A stretch of 32,587 bases of DNA from a virus: IMG/VR virus record IMGVR_UViG_3300042352_000719, positions 1 through 32,587 of that record. One strand, written 5' to 3'. This document shows positions 8,343 through 16,182 of the stretch, piece after piece. Positions within the stretch are counted from its first letter, which is position 1, and each line of letters opens with the position of its first letter. The notes beneath the pieces were generated by a model that was given only the letters and a program-made list of their open reading frames with translations, was not told the origin of the DNA and did no database searches. Both the position numbers and the translations under genes were made by a program.

Positions 8343-10202
8343 ATGAGTGAACAACAAAATAATATGACGGTATGGCAGAGATTATCCCAAACATTTGGAC
8401 CTAATTCTCTGTTGAATCAAGATTATCCAACTTTTAAGTTTGATAAGAAGGAATTATTACGTACCAAAAGTAAGGAAGAATACGAAAAAGAGAAGTTACA
8501 GGCACAACAAACCTATTACTTAACAAATCAATGGGCAAAAGTTGAGAATAACTTATATTCCCAAGCAATCTATTACGAACCATCAAGGTTATCCGCACAA
8601 TACGATTACGAGTCAATGGAGTATACTCCTGAGATTTCTGCTGCGTTAGATATCTATGCGGAAGAATCAACAACAACAGATGAAGATGGTTTTATTCTAC
8701 AAATTTATTCTGAATCAAAAAGAATAAAAGGGGTACTAGCCGATTTATTTAACAACTCACTTGATATTAACACTAACTTACCAATGTGGACAAGAAACAC
8801 TTGTAAGTATGGTGATAACTTTATTTATTTGAAATTAGACCCGGAGAAAGGTATTGTTGGAGTACAACAATTACCGACAATTGAAATTGAACGTCATGAA
8901 GTAGGTGTTAGTGCAAAAATCTCTACGGATATTACTCATGAAATAGATAAAGATAAAAAGTCACTTCATTTTACTTGGAAAAATAAAAACATGGAATTCC
9001 AATCATGGGAGATTGGTCACTTTAGATTATTAGGTGATGATAGAAAACTTCCTTACGGAACATCTATGTTAGAAAAAGCAAGACGTATTTGGAAACAATT
9101 ATTGTTATCAGAGGATGCAATGTTGATTTATCGTACATCAAGAGCTCCTGAGAGAAGAATGTTTAAAGTATTCGTAGGTAATATGAACGATGATGATGTT
9201 GAGGCTTATGTACAACGTGTTGCAAACAAATTCAAAAGAGAACAAGTAGTGGATAATAAAACAGGTAACGTAGATATGAGGTTTAATCAAATGGCGGTTG
9301 ACCAAGATTATTTCATTCCTGTTAGAGACCCATCAGCACCGGACCCTATTACAACATTACCGGGAGCAACAAACCTTTCTGAGATTGCGGATATTGAATA
9401 CATCCAAAAGAAATTATTAACCGCTCTTCGTGTCCCTAAGGCGTTCTTAGGATTTGAAGAAGTAGTTGGGGATGGTAAAAATTTATCATTACAAGATATT
9501 CGTTTTGCAAGAACTATTAACAGAATCCAAAAAAGTATGATTGCGGAATTAAATAAAATTGCAATCGTTCATTTATTTTTACTTGGGTTTGAAGATGAGT
9601 TAGATAATTTCACATTAGGTTTATCGAATCCTTCAACACAGGCGGATTTATTAAAAATTGATGTTTGGAAAGAAAAAGTTTTATTATACAAAGATTTAGT
9701 TGCCGACCCAGGAAATGGTATTCAAGCAACATCATCAACATGGGCTAAAAAACATATATTTGGATGGTCAGATGAAGAAGTTCGTTTGGATTTACAACAA
9801 CAAAGAATTGAAAGAGCTGTTGGTGAAGAACTTAAAGCAACTGCAACTGTTATAACTAAAACAGGATTATTCGATAATATCGATAAACTTTATGGTAATA
9901 CATCAGGTTCTACCGCGGCAGTATCGTCTGAAACATCAGAACCTACACCATCATTTGGTGGAGGTGGTTTTGAAACTGCTGATTTAGGTGGAGGTGAAGA
10001 ACTACCACCGGCAGGTGAGGAAACGGCAGCTCCACCACCGGCGGGAGGTGAGGCTGAAATAACGCCAGAATCACGAATGAATAACTTAAATATGTTAGTT
10101 GAGAATAACCTAATTGACGGGGCTCGAATGATTAATTTAGGTCATGGTCAAGAATCTTTAGGAGAAATTTCAAAAGAATTGGATAAGTTACTAAATTCCT
10201 AA
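8343..10202 (+). CDS. Portal vertex protein (gp20-like)
   Basis: 619 aa (T4 gp20 is 524). This is the dodecameric head-vertex ring through which DNA is packaged and to which the terminase docks. T4-portal features include the N-terminal YEPSRLSAQYDYESMEYTPEISAALDIYAEE block (about 76-110), NTCKYGDNFIYLKL, SEDAMLIYRTSRAPERRMFKV, and QKKLLTALRVPKAFLGFEE with the long helix SLQDIRFARTINRIQKSMIAELNKI. After about residue 520 there is a Gly/Pro/Ala/Glu-rich extension not typical of T4 gp20, then a short helical end (NLNMLVENNLIDGARMINLG). It follows the terminase directly; T4 has tail sheath and tube genes between the two. Confidence 0.95.
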   Translation: MSEQQNNMTVWQRLSQTFGPNSLLNQDYPTFKFDKKELLRTKSKEEYEKEKLQAQQTYYLTNQWAKVENNLYSQAIYYEPSRLSAQYDYESMEYTPEISAALDIYAEESTTTDEDGFILQIYSESKRIKGVLADLFNNSLDINTNLPMWTRNTCKYGDNFIYLKLDPEKGIVGVQQLPTIEIERHEVGVSAKISTDITHEIDKDKKSLHFTWKNKNMEFQSWEIGHFRLLGDDRKLPYGTSMLEKARRIWKQLLLSEDAMLIYRTSRAPERRMFKVFVGNMNDDDVEAYVQRVANKFKREQVVDNKTGNVDMRFNQMAVDQDYFIPVRDPSAPDPITTLPGATNLSEIADIEYIQKKLLTALRVPKAFLGFEEVVGDGKNLSLQDIRFARTINRIQKSMIAELNKIAIVHLFLLGFEDELDNFTLGLSNPSTQADLLKIDVWKEKVLLYKDLVADPGNGIQATSSTWAKKHIFGWSDEEVRLDLQQQRIERAVGEELKATATVITKTGLFDNIDKLYGNTSGSTAAVSSETSEPTPSFGGGGFETADLGGGEELPPAGEETAAPPPAGGEAEITPESRMNNLNMLVENNLIDGARMINLGHGQESLGEISKELDKLLNS

Positions 10203-10210
10203 TATTTATT
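10202..10210 (+). promoter_or_regulatory. Candidate late promoter, 26 nt before ATG
   Basis: ATATTTATT begins on the last base of the portal stop codon and 26 nt before the ATG at 10228. It matches the first eight bases of the window consensus. Confidence 0.45.
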
Positions 10211-10227
10211 TAATAAAATTAAGCGTA

Positions 10228-10926
10228 ATGACCTTCGGAAACCTAAAATCCATAATCGAAAAAAATCTACTTGAGTCATATAGTGACGAGAAAGATTTCA
10301 AAAAATCTTTAAGAGAGTTCAAACATAATGTTCTGAACAATAAATCTATGTCAAAGGCTTATGCTTTATATGACCAATTAAGTACGCCTCAAGGTTTATC
10401 TGAACAGGACGCTAAAGAATTTTTAGAAGAAGGGATTAGTTTATTACATAAAATTTTACCAACAATAAAATCACCAAAAAGTCTATCAGAAACAATTAAA
10501 AATAATTATTCTGATTTAGATGTATTGGCATATTCAAACAAATTAAATTTACTTGAAAGAGTAAATGCTAAGAAAAACATTATTAAAGTTTTAACTACTA
10601 AAAAAGAAACGGTTAAAGAATCAATTAATATTCCAATTAAATCGATGGTTAGTATCGCCAACCAAACATTAAGAGGATATATTGAGAACTTAGATGAAAA
10701 TTCTAAAAAAGAATTTTTCCAATTAATCTCTGAAGATACTAAGACTCTTGAAACTAAATTTGAAACTTTACGTGAGAATACAATCACAAAACTTAAAGGG
10801 ATGTTAGATACTGAACAAGAGTTTGAAATGAAAACAAAAATTTCTGAAACTATTGATAGATTAAAAGATGAAAAGTTCGACCAAATGAATTTTTTAAAAC
10901 TTAAAAATTTAGAAGAATCTATTTAA
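10228..10926 (+). CDS. Helical protein in the prohead-core gene slot
   Basis: 232 aa, not recognised. It is almost wholly alpha-helical, Lys/Glu-rich and without cysteine or a membrane segment. Its N-terminus (MTFGNLKSIIEKNLLE) ends in LLE, compatible with a T4-type prohead-protease site. The gene sits between portal and protease, where T4 has the small prohead core genes 67 and 68, so a core/scaffold function is reasonable by position; no sequence similarity is claimed. It has its own late-type box and is closed by a strong hairpin terminator. Confidence 0.65.
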   Translation: MTFGNLKSIIEKNLLESYSDEKDFKKSLREFKHNVLNNKSMSKAYALYDQLSTPQGLSEQDAKEFLEEGISLLHKILPTIKSPKSLSETIKNNYSDLDVLAYSNKLNLLERVNAKKNIIKVLTTKKETVKESINIPIKSMVSIANQTLRGYIENLDENSKKEFFQLISEDTKTLETKFETLRENTITKLKGMLDTEQEFEMKTKISETIDRLKDEKFDQMNFLKLKNLEESI

Positions 10927-10952
10927 TTTAACATATTACATTATAAATCAAT

Positions 10953-10995
10953 AAGTGTTTTTGCAATTCAAACGGTAAAAACACTTTTTTTTTTT
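10953..10995 (+). terminator. Rho-independent terminator
   Basis: A perfect 10-bp stem (aagtgttttt at 10953-10962 with aaaaacactt at 10977-10986) has a 14-nt loop and runs into an 11-T tract. It closes the terminase-portal-10228 unit. Confidence 0.85.
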
Positions 10996-11039
10996 GACAT
11001 ACACAATAATTTCAATTATATTTTTATTATAACCAATAA

Positions 11040-11050
11040 ACATTTATAAT
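11040..11050 (+). promoter_or_regulatory. Candidate late promoter, 22 nt before ATG
   Basis: acATTTATAAT matches the consensus ATATTTATAAT except for one base (c for t at 11041) and begins 22 nt before the ATG at 11062. An alternative sigma70-like promoter, ttgaca (10994-10999), 17 nt, tatatt (11017-11022), overlaps the preceding terminator T-tract and is less convincing. Confidence 0.45.
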
Positions 11051-11061
11051 GAAAAACATTA

Positions 11062-11502
11062 ATGAAAAAAGGAAAAAGTGTAAAATTAAATTTATACAAT
11101 CCAATTAAATCGGTCTATGGTACCGTAGATTCAAAAAACTTAAAATCAGTTTACATAAACATCCAATCATGGGTAACCCCAAAAGAAGAATACGATAATT
11201 GGAATCGAGTTGTTTCCAATTTAAGTCGAGAGATTAAACACTCTGTTTATAAGTCCATTAACACTGATTTATTCCAAAATAAAAGTATTGTGGATTTAGA
11301 CTTAAGAACCAGTGGAATATCTCACGGTAAAAAATCGTTTTTTAATTTAGAAATAAATCTATACACAACAAACGAATTAGATTTTAAATCCATAGAAATT
11401 AAAGACTCCGTAAAAAATATAGTCCAATCCATTTATAATAATAACATCACAACAAACAAATATTTTGAATTTTCAACCACAAAAAAAGAGGTTATCTTGT
11501 AA
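11062..11502 (+). CDS. Small hypothetical protein between portal and protease
   Basis: 146 aa, not recognised. It is basic at the N-terminus, then beta-rich with repeated aromatic and hydrophobic strands (VYINIQSWV, SIVDLDLRTSGIS, SFFNLEINLYTT) followed by a helix (IKDSVKNIVQSIYNN). No signal, membrane segment or catalytic motif is visible. It stands as a short unit: a terminator lies upstream, a late-type box just before it, and another late-type box before the downstream protease gene. An earlier ATG at 11049 is in a different frame. The position fits a small head-assembly gene, without sequence proof. Confidence 0.65.
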   Translation: MKKGKSVKLNLYNPIKSVYGTVDSKNLKSVYINIQSWVTPKEEYDNWNRVVSNLSREIKHSVYKSINTDLFQNKSIVDLDLRTSGISHGKKSFFNLEINLYTTNELDFKSIEIKDSVKNIVQSIYNNNITTNKYFEFSTTKKEVIL

Positions 11503-11516
11503 AGTATCATAATTGA

Positions 11517-11525
11517 TATATTTAT
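11517..11525 (+). promoter_or_regulatory. Candidate late promoter, 22 nt before protease ATG
   Basis: TATATTTAT followed by C, with the 8-mer starting at 11518, 22 nt before the ATG at 11540. It lacks the AAT end of the best sites. Confidence 0.45.
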
Positions 11526-11539
11526 CTTAAAAAGAATTA

Positions 11540-12256
11540 ATGAAACAATTAAGAATATTAGAGGCAACCGAAACCGGACACGGTATATTAGTTGAGGCTG
11601 ACGCAGGTTGGGTTTCACCAAAAGACAAACATAATGAAAAGGTTTTAAGAGAGGCTAAAGAAATGGATTATAGAAACCCATTTGAATTTTATGCCGTTTT
11701 ACAAAAATATGATACACCTAACAGAAATGGTAGAACATACCCTGAAAGGATATTAAAAAGAGAGGCCGACAATTATAAAATTGCAATCGAAAAAGGATTA
11801 TCAACATCAGAGTTAAATCACCCTGAATCATCTTTAATTGATTTAGACCGAGTATCTCATATCATTACTGACGTATGGTGGGATAGAAACATATTAATGG
11901 GAAAACTTAAATTATTAACTTCTCCGGGATTTCATGAAAGAGGAATTGTTTCAACTAAAGGAGACCAAGCAGCAAATTTAATGAGACAAGGAGTTACTTT
12001 AGGTATTTCTTCTCGTGGGGTTGGTTCACTTAAAAAAGTTGGGGAAAGAAACGAAGTTCAAGATGATTTTGAATTAATTTGTTTTGACTTAGTATCATCA
12101 CCATCAACACCGGGAGCGTATTTGTTTACAAATGCTGACGATAGAGACAAGTATGAAGAAAATCTTGAAGAAGAAAAAAAATATAAACAAAAAGACGATT
12201 ATGTTGAGAAGTCAGTTGACTTAATGAAAAAATTAAACGACTTTTTAGGAAAATAA
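11540..12256 (+). CDS. Prohead core protease (gp21-like)
   Basis: 238 aa (T4 gp21 is 212). This serine protease matures the prohead by cutting scaffold, capsid and internal proteins after (L/I)xE. The family core is visible: VLQKYDTPNRNGRTYP (53-68), STSELNHPE with the expected catalytic His94, HIITDVWW (107-114), and GVTLGISSRGVGS with the catalytic serine at 157/158, followed by FELICFDLVSSPSTPGA. Its own N-terminus has two candidate self-cleavage sites, ILE/A at residue 8 and LVE/A at residue 19. The C-terminal about 45 residues are a charged tail. The scaffold and capsid genes follow after a small gene and two terminators. Confidence 0.93.
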   Translation: MKQLRILEATETGHGILVEADAGWVSPKDKHNEKVLREAKEMDYRNPFEFYAVLQKYDTPNRNGRTYPERILKREADNYKIAIEKGLSTSELNHPESSLIDLDRVSHIITDVWWDRNILMGKLKLLTSPGFHERGIVSTKGDQAANLMRQGVTLGISSRGVGSLKKVGERNEVQDDFELICFDLVSSPSTPGAYLFTNADDRDKYEENLEEEKKYKQKDDYVEKSVDLMKKLNDFLGK

Positions 12257-12264
12257 AAAAACAC

Positions 12265-12474
12265 ATGGAAGAAAAGTATTTCGTAGCGAAAATTCAGTAT
12301 GACTTACCTGATGATAAAACAGGTAAAATTAAAAAAATTAGAGAAGAAAAACTTGTAGAAGGGTATTCAGTAACAGATGTTGAAGCCAAAGTTACAAAAA
12401 AATATGAGGGGTTTGCACATGAGTGGAGAATTACCTCAGTCTCTGAAAGTAAAATTGATGAGGTTATCCAATAA
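12265..12474 (+). CDS. DUF4494-like small protein
   Basis: 69 aa. The pattern YFVAKIQYDLPDDKTGKIKKIREEKLVEGYSVTDVEAK (written in parts: YFVAKIQYD, KIKKIREEKLVEGYS, VTDVEAKV) matches the N-terminal half of DUF4494, a family I know mainly from Bacteroidetes, where full members are about 150 aa. This copy is therefore short. Function of the family is unknown. It lies 8 nt after the protease gene and is probably cotranscribed with it, then closed by two terminators. The family link is by eye and moderate. Confidence 0.6.
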   Translation: MEEKYFVAKIQYDLPDDKTGKIKKIREEKLVEGYSVTDVEAKVTKKYEGFAHEWRITSVSESKIDEVIQ

Positions 12475-12482
12475 CTAATTTT

Positions 12483-12515
12483 AAAAAAGTAGTCGAATTC
12501 GGTTACTTTTTTTTT
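12483..12515 (+). terminator. Rho-independent terminator (first of a tandem pair)
   Basis: Stem aaaaaagta (12483-12491) with tacttttttt (12504 on), with further pairing of the palindromic tcgaattcg inside, followed by a T-tract to 12515. It begins 9 nt after the DUF4494-like stop codon. Confidence 0.8.
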
Positions 12516-12525
12516 GTACTTAAAT

Positions 12526-12568
12526 AAAGTTTATTTTGTCTAATAGTTAGATAAAATAAACTTTTTTT
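12526..12568 (+). terminator. Rho-independent terminator (second of a tandem pair)
   Basis: An 18-bp stem (12526-12543 with 12547-12564, one G-U pair) has a 3-nt loop (tag) and a T-tract. It is the longest hairpin found in the window. Together with the preceding terminator it isolates the scaffold-capsid unit from upstream transcription. Confidence 0.9.
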
Positions 12569-12578
12569 GTTTTTGGTA

Positions 12579-12589
12579 ATATTTATAAT
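12579..12589 (+). promoter_or_regulatory. Candidate late promoter for scaffold-capsid unit
   Basis: ATATTTATAAT, a perfect consensus match, starts 11 nt after the tandem terminators and 31 nt before the scaffold ATG (12610). It is probably the main promoter for gp22- and gp23-like genes, because no clear box precedes the capsid gene itself. Confidence 0.65.
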
Positions 12590-12609
12590 GAAAATAACAA
12601 TAATTTTTC

Positions 12610-14223
12610 ATGCAAGAAAATAACAAATTAGTACAAGAGGCACTTATTCAAATGAAACAAGTTGAAGAAGCTATAGCCGAAAATGCAAAAGGAATACTTG
12701 CTTCAACTATGAAGGAAGAAATCAATCAGTTAGTAAAAGAATCTCTTTCTGAACAAGAAGAAGATGAGGTTGAATTAGATGTTGACATGGATGATGAAAT
12801 GGACTCTGACGAAGAGGAAATGGATTTTGATATGGATACTGATAATGAAGATGAGGATGAAATGGACATGGATTTTGACATGGACATGGATTCTGACGAA
12901 AGTCCAATTGATTTAACAGGAGCTTCTGATGAAGAAATTCTTAGAGTATTTAAAGCTATGGGTGAAGAAGATGGAATTATCGTTCAAAAGGACGGTGAGG
13001 ATATTCATTTAACTGATAACGATAATGACTCAGAATACATTGTTAAACTTGGTGAGTCTGAAGATGAAGATGAATTGTTAGACGAAGAGGATGACATGGA
13101 ATTTGATTTTGAAGAATTAGGTGAAATGGATGACCAAACTACAGATGACGTACTTGATGCGATTTTTGCGGATGGTGATGCTGATGACATCGAATTAGAC
13201 CAAGACGAAGAAGAAGTTATGTTTGAAATTGAATTTGAAGACGATGAAGAAGAAGAATTTATCGACGAAGAAGAAGATGATGACATGATGGACGAACAAT
13301 ACGACGACGAAGAGGACGAAGACGACGACATGATGGACGAACAATATGACGACGAAGAGGACTTAGAAGAATCTTACAACCAAAGAAGAACTGTTAGAGA
13401 ATCAAAATCAACAATTAAACCTAAAGGTGTTGGAATTGGTAAGGGACCTAAATTTACTTACAAAGATAAAGCCGATGGCGGATTCGATGAAAATAAAAAA
13501 GAAGGTCCAAAATCTGTAGGTACAGGTAAAGCTAAATTCGATTACAAGAAAGGTGCAAATATGGAAGGAAAATCCAAAGTTGTTAAGGCAGAAACAAAAG
13601 AAGGTGATTACGGAATGAATAAGGGTGAGAAATCTAAAACCATGAAAGGTAAAGAAGATTACACTACTAAAAAAGGTGACACTTTAAAAAGAAAGGCTTT
13701 TGAAAAAGAAGAAACAAAAGAGGCTGCTAGAACATACGGAATGGGTTCCAAAGAAGGTAGAGGACTTAGAAAAGGGATTACTAATAACAGAAATTATGTT
13801 TACGGTAAAAATGGAGTAAAAGTAGAATCTACTCAAGAGGTAACTATGTTGAGAGAAAAAAATGAAGAATACAGAAAAGCGTTAAATGTTTTCAGAGAAA
13901 AACTTAACGAAGTTGCAATCTTCAATTCAAACTTGGCATATGCAACTAGATTGTTTACTGAACATTCGACTACTAAAAAAGAGAAAATTAATATCTTAAG
14001 AAGATTTGACGATGTTGAAACTTTAAAAGAATCTAAAAATCTTTATCAGTCAATCAAAGGTGAATTATCTAAACCGGAAATTAAAAAATCAATTAGTGAA
14101 TCAGTGGAGAACAAACTTCAAAAAACTGTATCTACAGGTTCATCGACTACTTTAATTGAATCAAAAACTTACGAAAATCCGCAATTCATGAGAATGAAAG
14201 ATTTGATGAGTAAATTAGGGTAA
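12610..14223 (+). CDS. Prohead scaffold/core protein (gp22-like)
   Basis: 537 aa, about twice T4 gp22 (269). Scaffold forms the prohead core and is destroyed by the prohead protease before DNA enters. Residues 1-50 are a helical head; about 48-255 are extremely acidic (Asp/Glu/Met runs) with a 15-residue tandem repeat; about 260-400 is a basic Gly/Lys region with KxxGxGK..F.YK-type repeats. The C-terminal 140 residues are coiled-coil (LREKNEEYRKALNVFREKLN, NSNLAYATRLFTEHSTTKKE), the part that resembles T4-like scaffold proteins. The location between protease and capsid genes supports the call. The acidic/basic two-block design is unusual. Confidence 0.82.
   Translation: MQENNKLVQEALIQMKQVEEAIAENAKGILASTMKEEINQLVKESLSEQEEDEVELDVDMDDEMDSDEEEMDFDMDTDNEDEDEMDMDFDMDMDSDESPIDLTGASDEEILRVFKAMGEEDGIIVQKDGEDIHLTDNDNDSEYIVKLGESEDEDELLDEEDDMEFDFEELGEMDDQTTDDVLDAIFADGDADDIELDQDEEEVMFEIEFEDDEEEEFIDEEEDDDMMDEQYDDEEDEDDDMMDEQYDDEEDLEESYNQRRTVRESKSTIKPKGVGIGKGPKFTYKDKADGGFDENKKEGPKSVGTGKAKFDYKKGANMEGKSKVVKAETKEGDYGMNKGEKSKTMKGKEDYTTKKGDTLKRKAFEKEETKEAARTYGMGSKEGRGLRKGITNNRNYVYGKNGVKVESTQEVTMLREKNEEYRKALNVFREKLNEVAIFNSNLAYATRLFTEHSTTKKEKINILRRFDDVETLKESKNLYQSIKGELSKPEIKKSISESVENKLQKTVSTGSSTTLIESKTYENPQFMRMKDLMSKLG
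13276..13365 (+). repeat. Two 45-bp tandem repeats in the scaffold gene
   Basis: Units 13276-13320 and 13321-13365 each encode DDDMMDEQYDDEED plus one residue, differing by a few synonymous changes apart from the last codon. The repeat extends the acidic tract and may vary in copy number. Confidence 0.85.
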
Positions 14224-14265
14224 TCAAAAATAAATAAATAAAAATTAAAAACCAAATATTTTAAA

Positions 14266-16098
14266 ATGGGAGCATTATTAGAATCAGGATTAGTTGGTAA
14301 CATCGGGTTAAAACACCTTAAAGTTATCAAAGAAGACACAATCAACAAATGGGACAAATTAGGATTCTTAGAGGGTCTTAAAGGTCACATGAGAGAAAAC
14401 GTTGCACAATTATATGAAAACCAAGCATCGTATTTAATTAACGAAGCATCATCTACATCTGATACAGGTGCATTTGAAACAGTGGTTTTCCCAATTGTTA
14501 GAAGAGTATTCTCTAAATTATTATCTAACGACATCGTTTCTGTACAAGCTATGAACTTACCAATCGGTAAATTATTCTACTTCGTACCAAACATCCAATC
14601 GTATACTGAAGATTCAACATCTACTAATGGTATTCACCGTAAACCTTACGGAGCACCTGGGTATGACAACGCAATTGACGGACCTGATGGACCAGGAAGT
14701 GGTTACGACTACAACAACACTAAAGACCTTTACGATAGATTCTATGAAGGTAACGAACCAGCTTTAGACCCACCAGGTTTATATGACTATTCAAAAGGAC
14801 AATTCTCTGCTGTTACTCATTTAAGTACTAATGGAACTAAAGTTGTTACTGTTGCTTGGGCTGGTGATTCATTAGTACCTTCTTCGTATTCAACTAGTGA
14901 CTATAGAAAAGTATTAATCGTTATGTCAGGTTTTGCATCTAATGGAGCGGGTAAATTAATCGGTCCTGATGGTCAACCAATGGACAATGAATCTTTCTTA
15001 GCTGATTTAACTATTAAAGGTGTTGGAACTAACTGGTATACATCTGCAAATACAACTAACCCTTACTTATTTAGAGTTGTTACTCAAAGATATGGTAAAG
15101 GTATTGTTGAGTACGGAAACAACAACTCTACATTATTATTCCCTGAAAGTAAAACAGGTGGTGGTCAATATGACAACTTATGTGATGCTGAAGGAAAAAT
15201 CTATTTAGAGGTTGATTTACAAGTACCAGTATGTATTACTTGTGGTGGTTCAATGGACGGTTACACAGGTTCAACATTCTCAAGTAACACAGAAAATAAC
15301 AACGCATTCGTTGCTAGTTATAGAATCTACAAAAACTTAGAGTTTGAAGATAGAATTGGTGAGGTTTCTTTTGACTTAATGTCAGTAACTGTTTCTGTAA
15401 CAGAAAGAAAATTAAGAGCACAATGGTCTCCTGAAATGGCACAAGACGTTGCTGCATTCCACAACATCGATGCTGAAGCTGAATTAACAGCTTTATTATC
15501 TGAGCAAGTTGCGGCTGAAATCGACCGTGAAATCTTAAGAGATTTACGTAAAGGTGCAGCATGGAACTTACGTTGGGATTACAATGGTTGGAAACGTTTA
15601 GGGTCTTCTGCAGTTCCTTACACTCAAAAAGACTGGAACCAAACGCTTATCACAGCGATTAACCAAATCTCTGCTCAAATCCACAAATCTACATTAAGAG
15701 GTGGGGCTAACTGGATTGTAGTTTCTTCTGAAATCTCAGCTATCTTTGACGATTTAGAATACTTCCACGTATCAAACGCTTCTCCTGAGCAAGACCAATA
15801 CAACATGGGTATTGAAAGAGTTGGTACTCTTGCAGGACGTTACCAAGTTTACCGTGACCCTTACTTCCCACCAAACCAAGTGTTAATGGGACACAAAGGA
15901 ACATCATTGTTAGACACAGGTTATATCTACGCACCATACGTACCATTACAATTAACTCCAACAATGTATAACCCATTCAACTTTACACCTATCAAAGGTA
16001 TTATGACACGTTACGCTAAGAAAATGGTTAATAACCGTTTCTACGGACGTATCACAGTTGATGGTGTTAGAACATTCGACTTAAGAGAATTGAGATAA
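14266..16098 (+). CDS. Major capsid protein (gp23-like)
   Basis: 610 aa (T4 gp23 is 521). This is the shell protein of the head. The T4-type N-terminal region includes KEDTINKWDKLGFLEGLKG and the conserved FETVVFPIVRRVFSKLLSND and VQAMNLPIGKLFYFVP blocks (70-107). The C-terminal half has AQWSPEMAQDVAAFHNIDAEAELTALLSEQ, REILRDLRKGAAWN and GITRYAKKMVNNRFYGRI-like segments. A likely maturation site is LINE/A after Glu60, matching the T4 position near residue 65 and the (L/I)xE rule. An inserted Gly/Asn-rich region with a Cys pair (CITCGG) about residues 120-350 explains the extra length. The 42-nt leader is A-rich with no obvious late box. Confidence 0.95.
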   Translation: MGALLESGLVGNIGLKHLKVIKEDTINKWDKLGFLEGLKGHMRENVAQLYENQASYLINEASSTSDTGAFETVVFPIVRRVFSKLLSNDIVSVQAMNLPIGKLFYFVPNIQSYTEDSTSTNGIHRKPYGAPGYDNAIDGPDGPGSGYDYNNTKDLYDRFYEGNEPALDPPGLYDYSKGQFSAVTHLSTNGTKVVTVAWAGDSLVPSSYSTSDYRKVLIVMSGFASNGAGKLIGPDGQPMDNESFLADLTIKGVGTNWYTSANTTNPYLFRVVTQRYGKGIVEYGNNNSTLLFPESKTGGGQYDNLCDAEGKIYLEVDLQVPVCITCGGSMDGYTGSTFSSNTENNNAFVASYRIYKNLEFEDRIGEVSFDLMSVTVSVTERKLRAQWSPEMAQDVAAFHNIDAEAELTALLSEQVAAEIDREILRDLRKGAAWNLRWDYNGWKRLGSSAVPYTQKDWNQTLITAINQISAQIHKSTLRGGANWIVVSSEISAIFDDLEYFHVSNASPEQDQYNMGIERVGTLAGRYQVYRDPYFPPNQVLMGHKGTSLLDTGYIYAPYVPLQLTPTMYNPFNFTPIKGIMTRYAKKMVNNRFYGRITVDGVRTFDLRELR

Positions 16099-16118
16099 TC
16101 AATATCTTATGATATACC

Positions 16119-16149
16119 AAAAAGAGGACAAATATTTGTCCTCTTTTTT
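16119..16149 (+). terminator. Rho-independent terminator after capsid gene
   Basis: aaaaagaggacaaa (16119-16132) pairs with tttgtcctcttttt (16135-16148) across a minimal loop (about 13 bp with a 4-nt loop in practice) and ends in a T-run. It closes the scaffold-capsid transcript. Confidence 0.9.
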
Positions 16150-16159
16150 GTTTTATAAA

Positions 16160-16170
16160 GTATTTATAAT
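16160..16170 (+). promoter_or_regulatory. Candidate late promoter, 23 nt before ATG
   Basis: GTATTTATAAT starts 23 nt before the ATG at 16183 and just after the capsid terminator. Confidence 0.6.
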
Positions 16171-16182
16171 AAAACAATAACA

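Noticed and set aside
10994-11022. Sigma70-like promoter TTGACA-N17-TATATT
   Set aside because: It overlaps a terminator T-tract in very AT-rich DNA and the host appears to use TTTG/TAnnTTTG; kept only as an alternative to the late-type box.
13005-13331. Minus-strand ORF rich in serine
   Set aside because: It is the complement of the Asp/Glu (GAT/GAA) repeats of the scaffold gene and has no start signal or domain.
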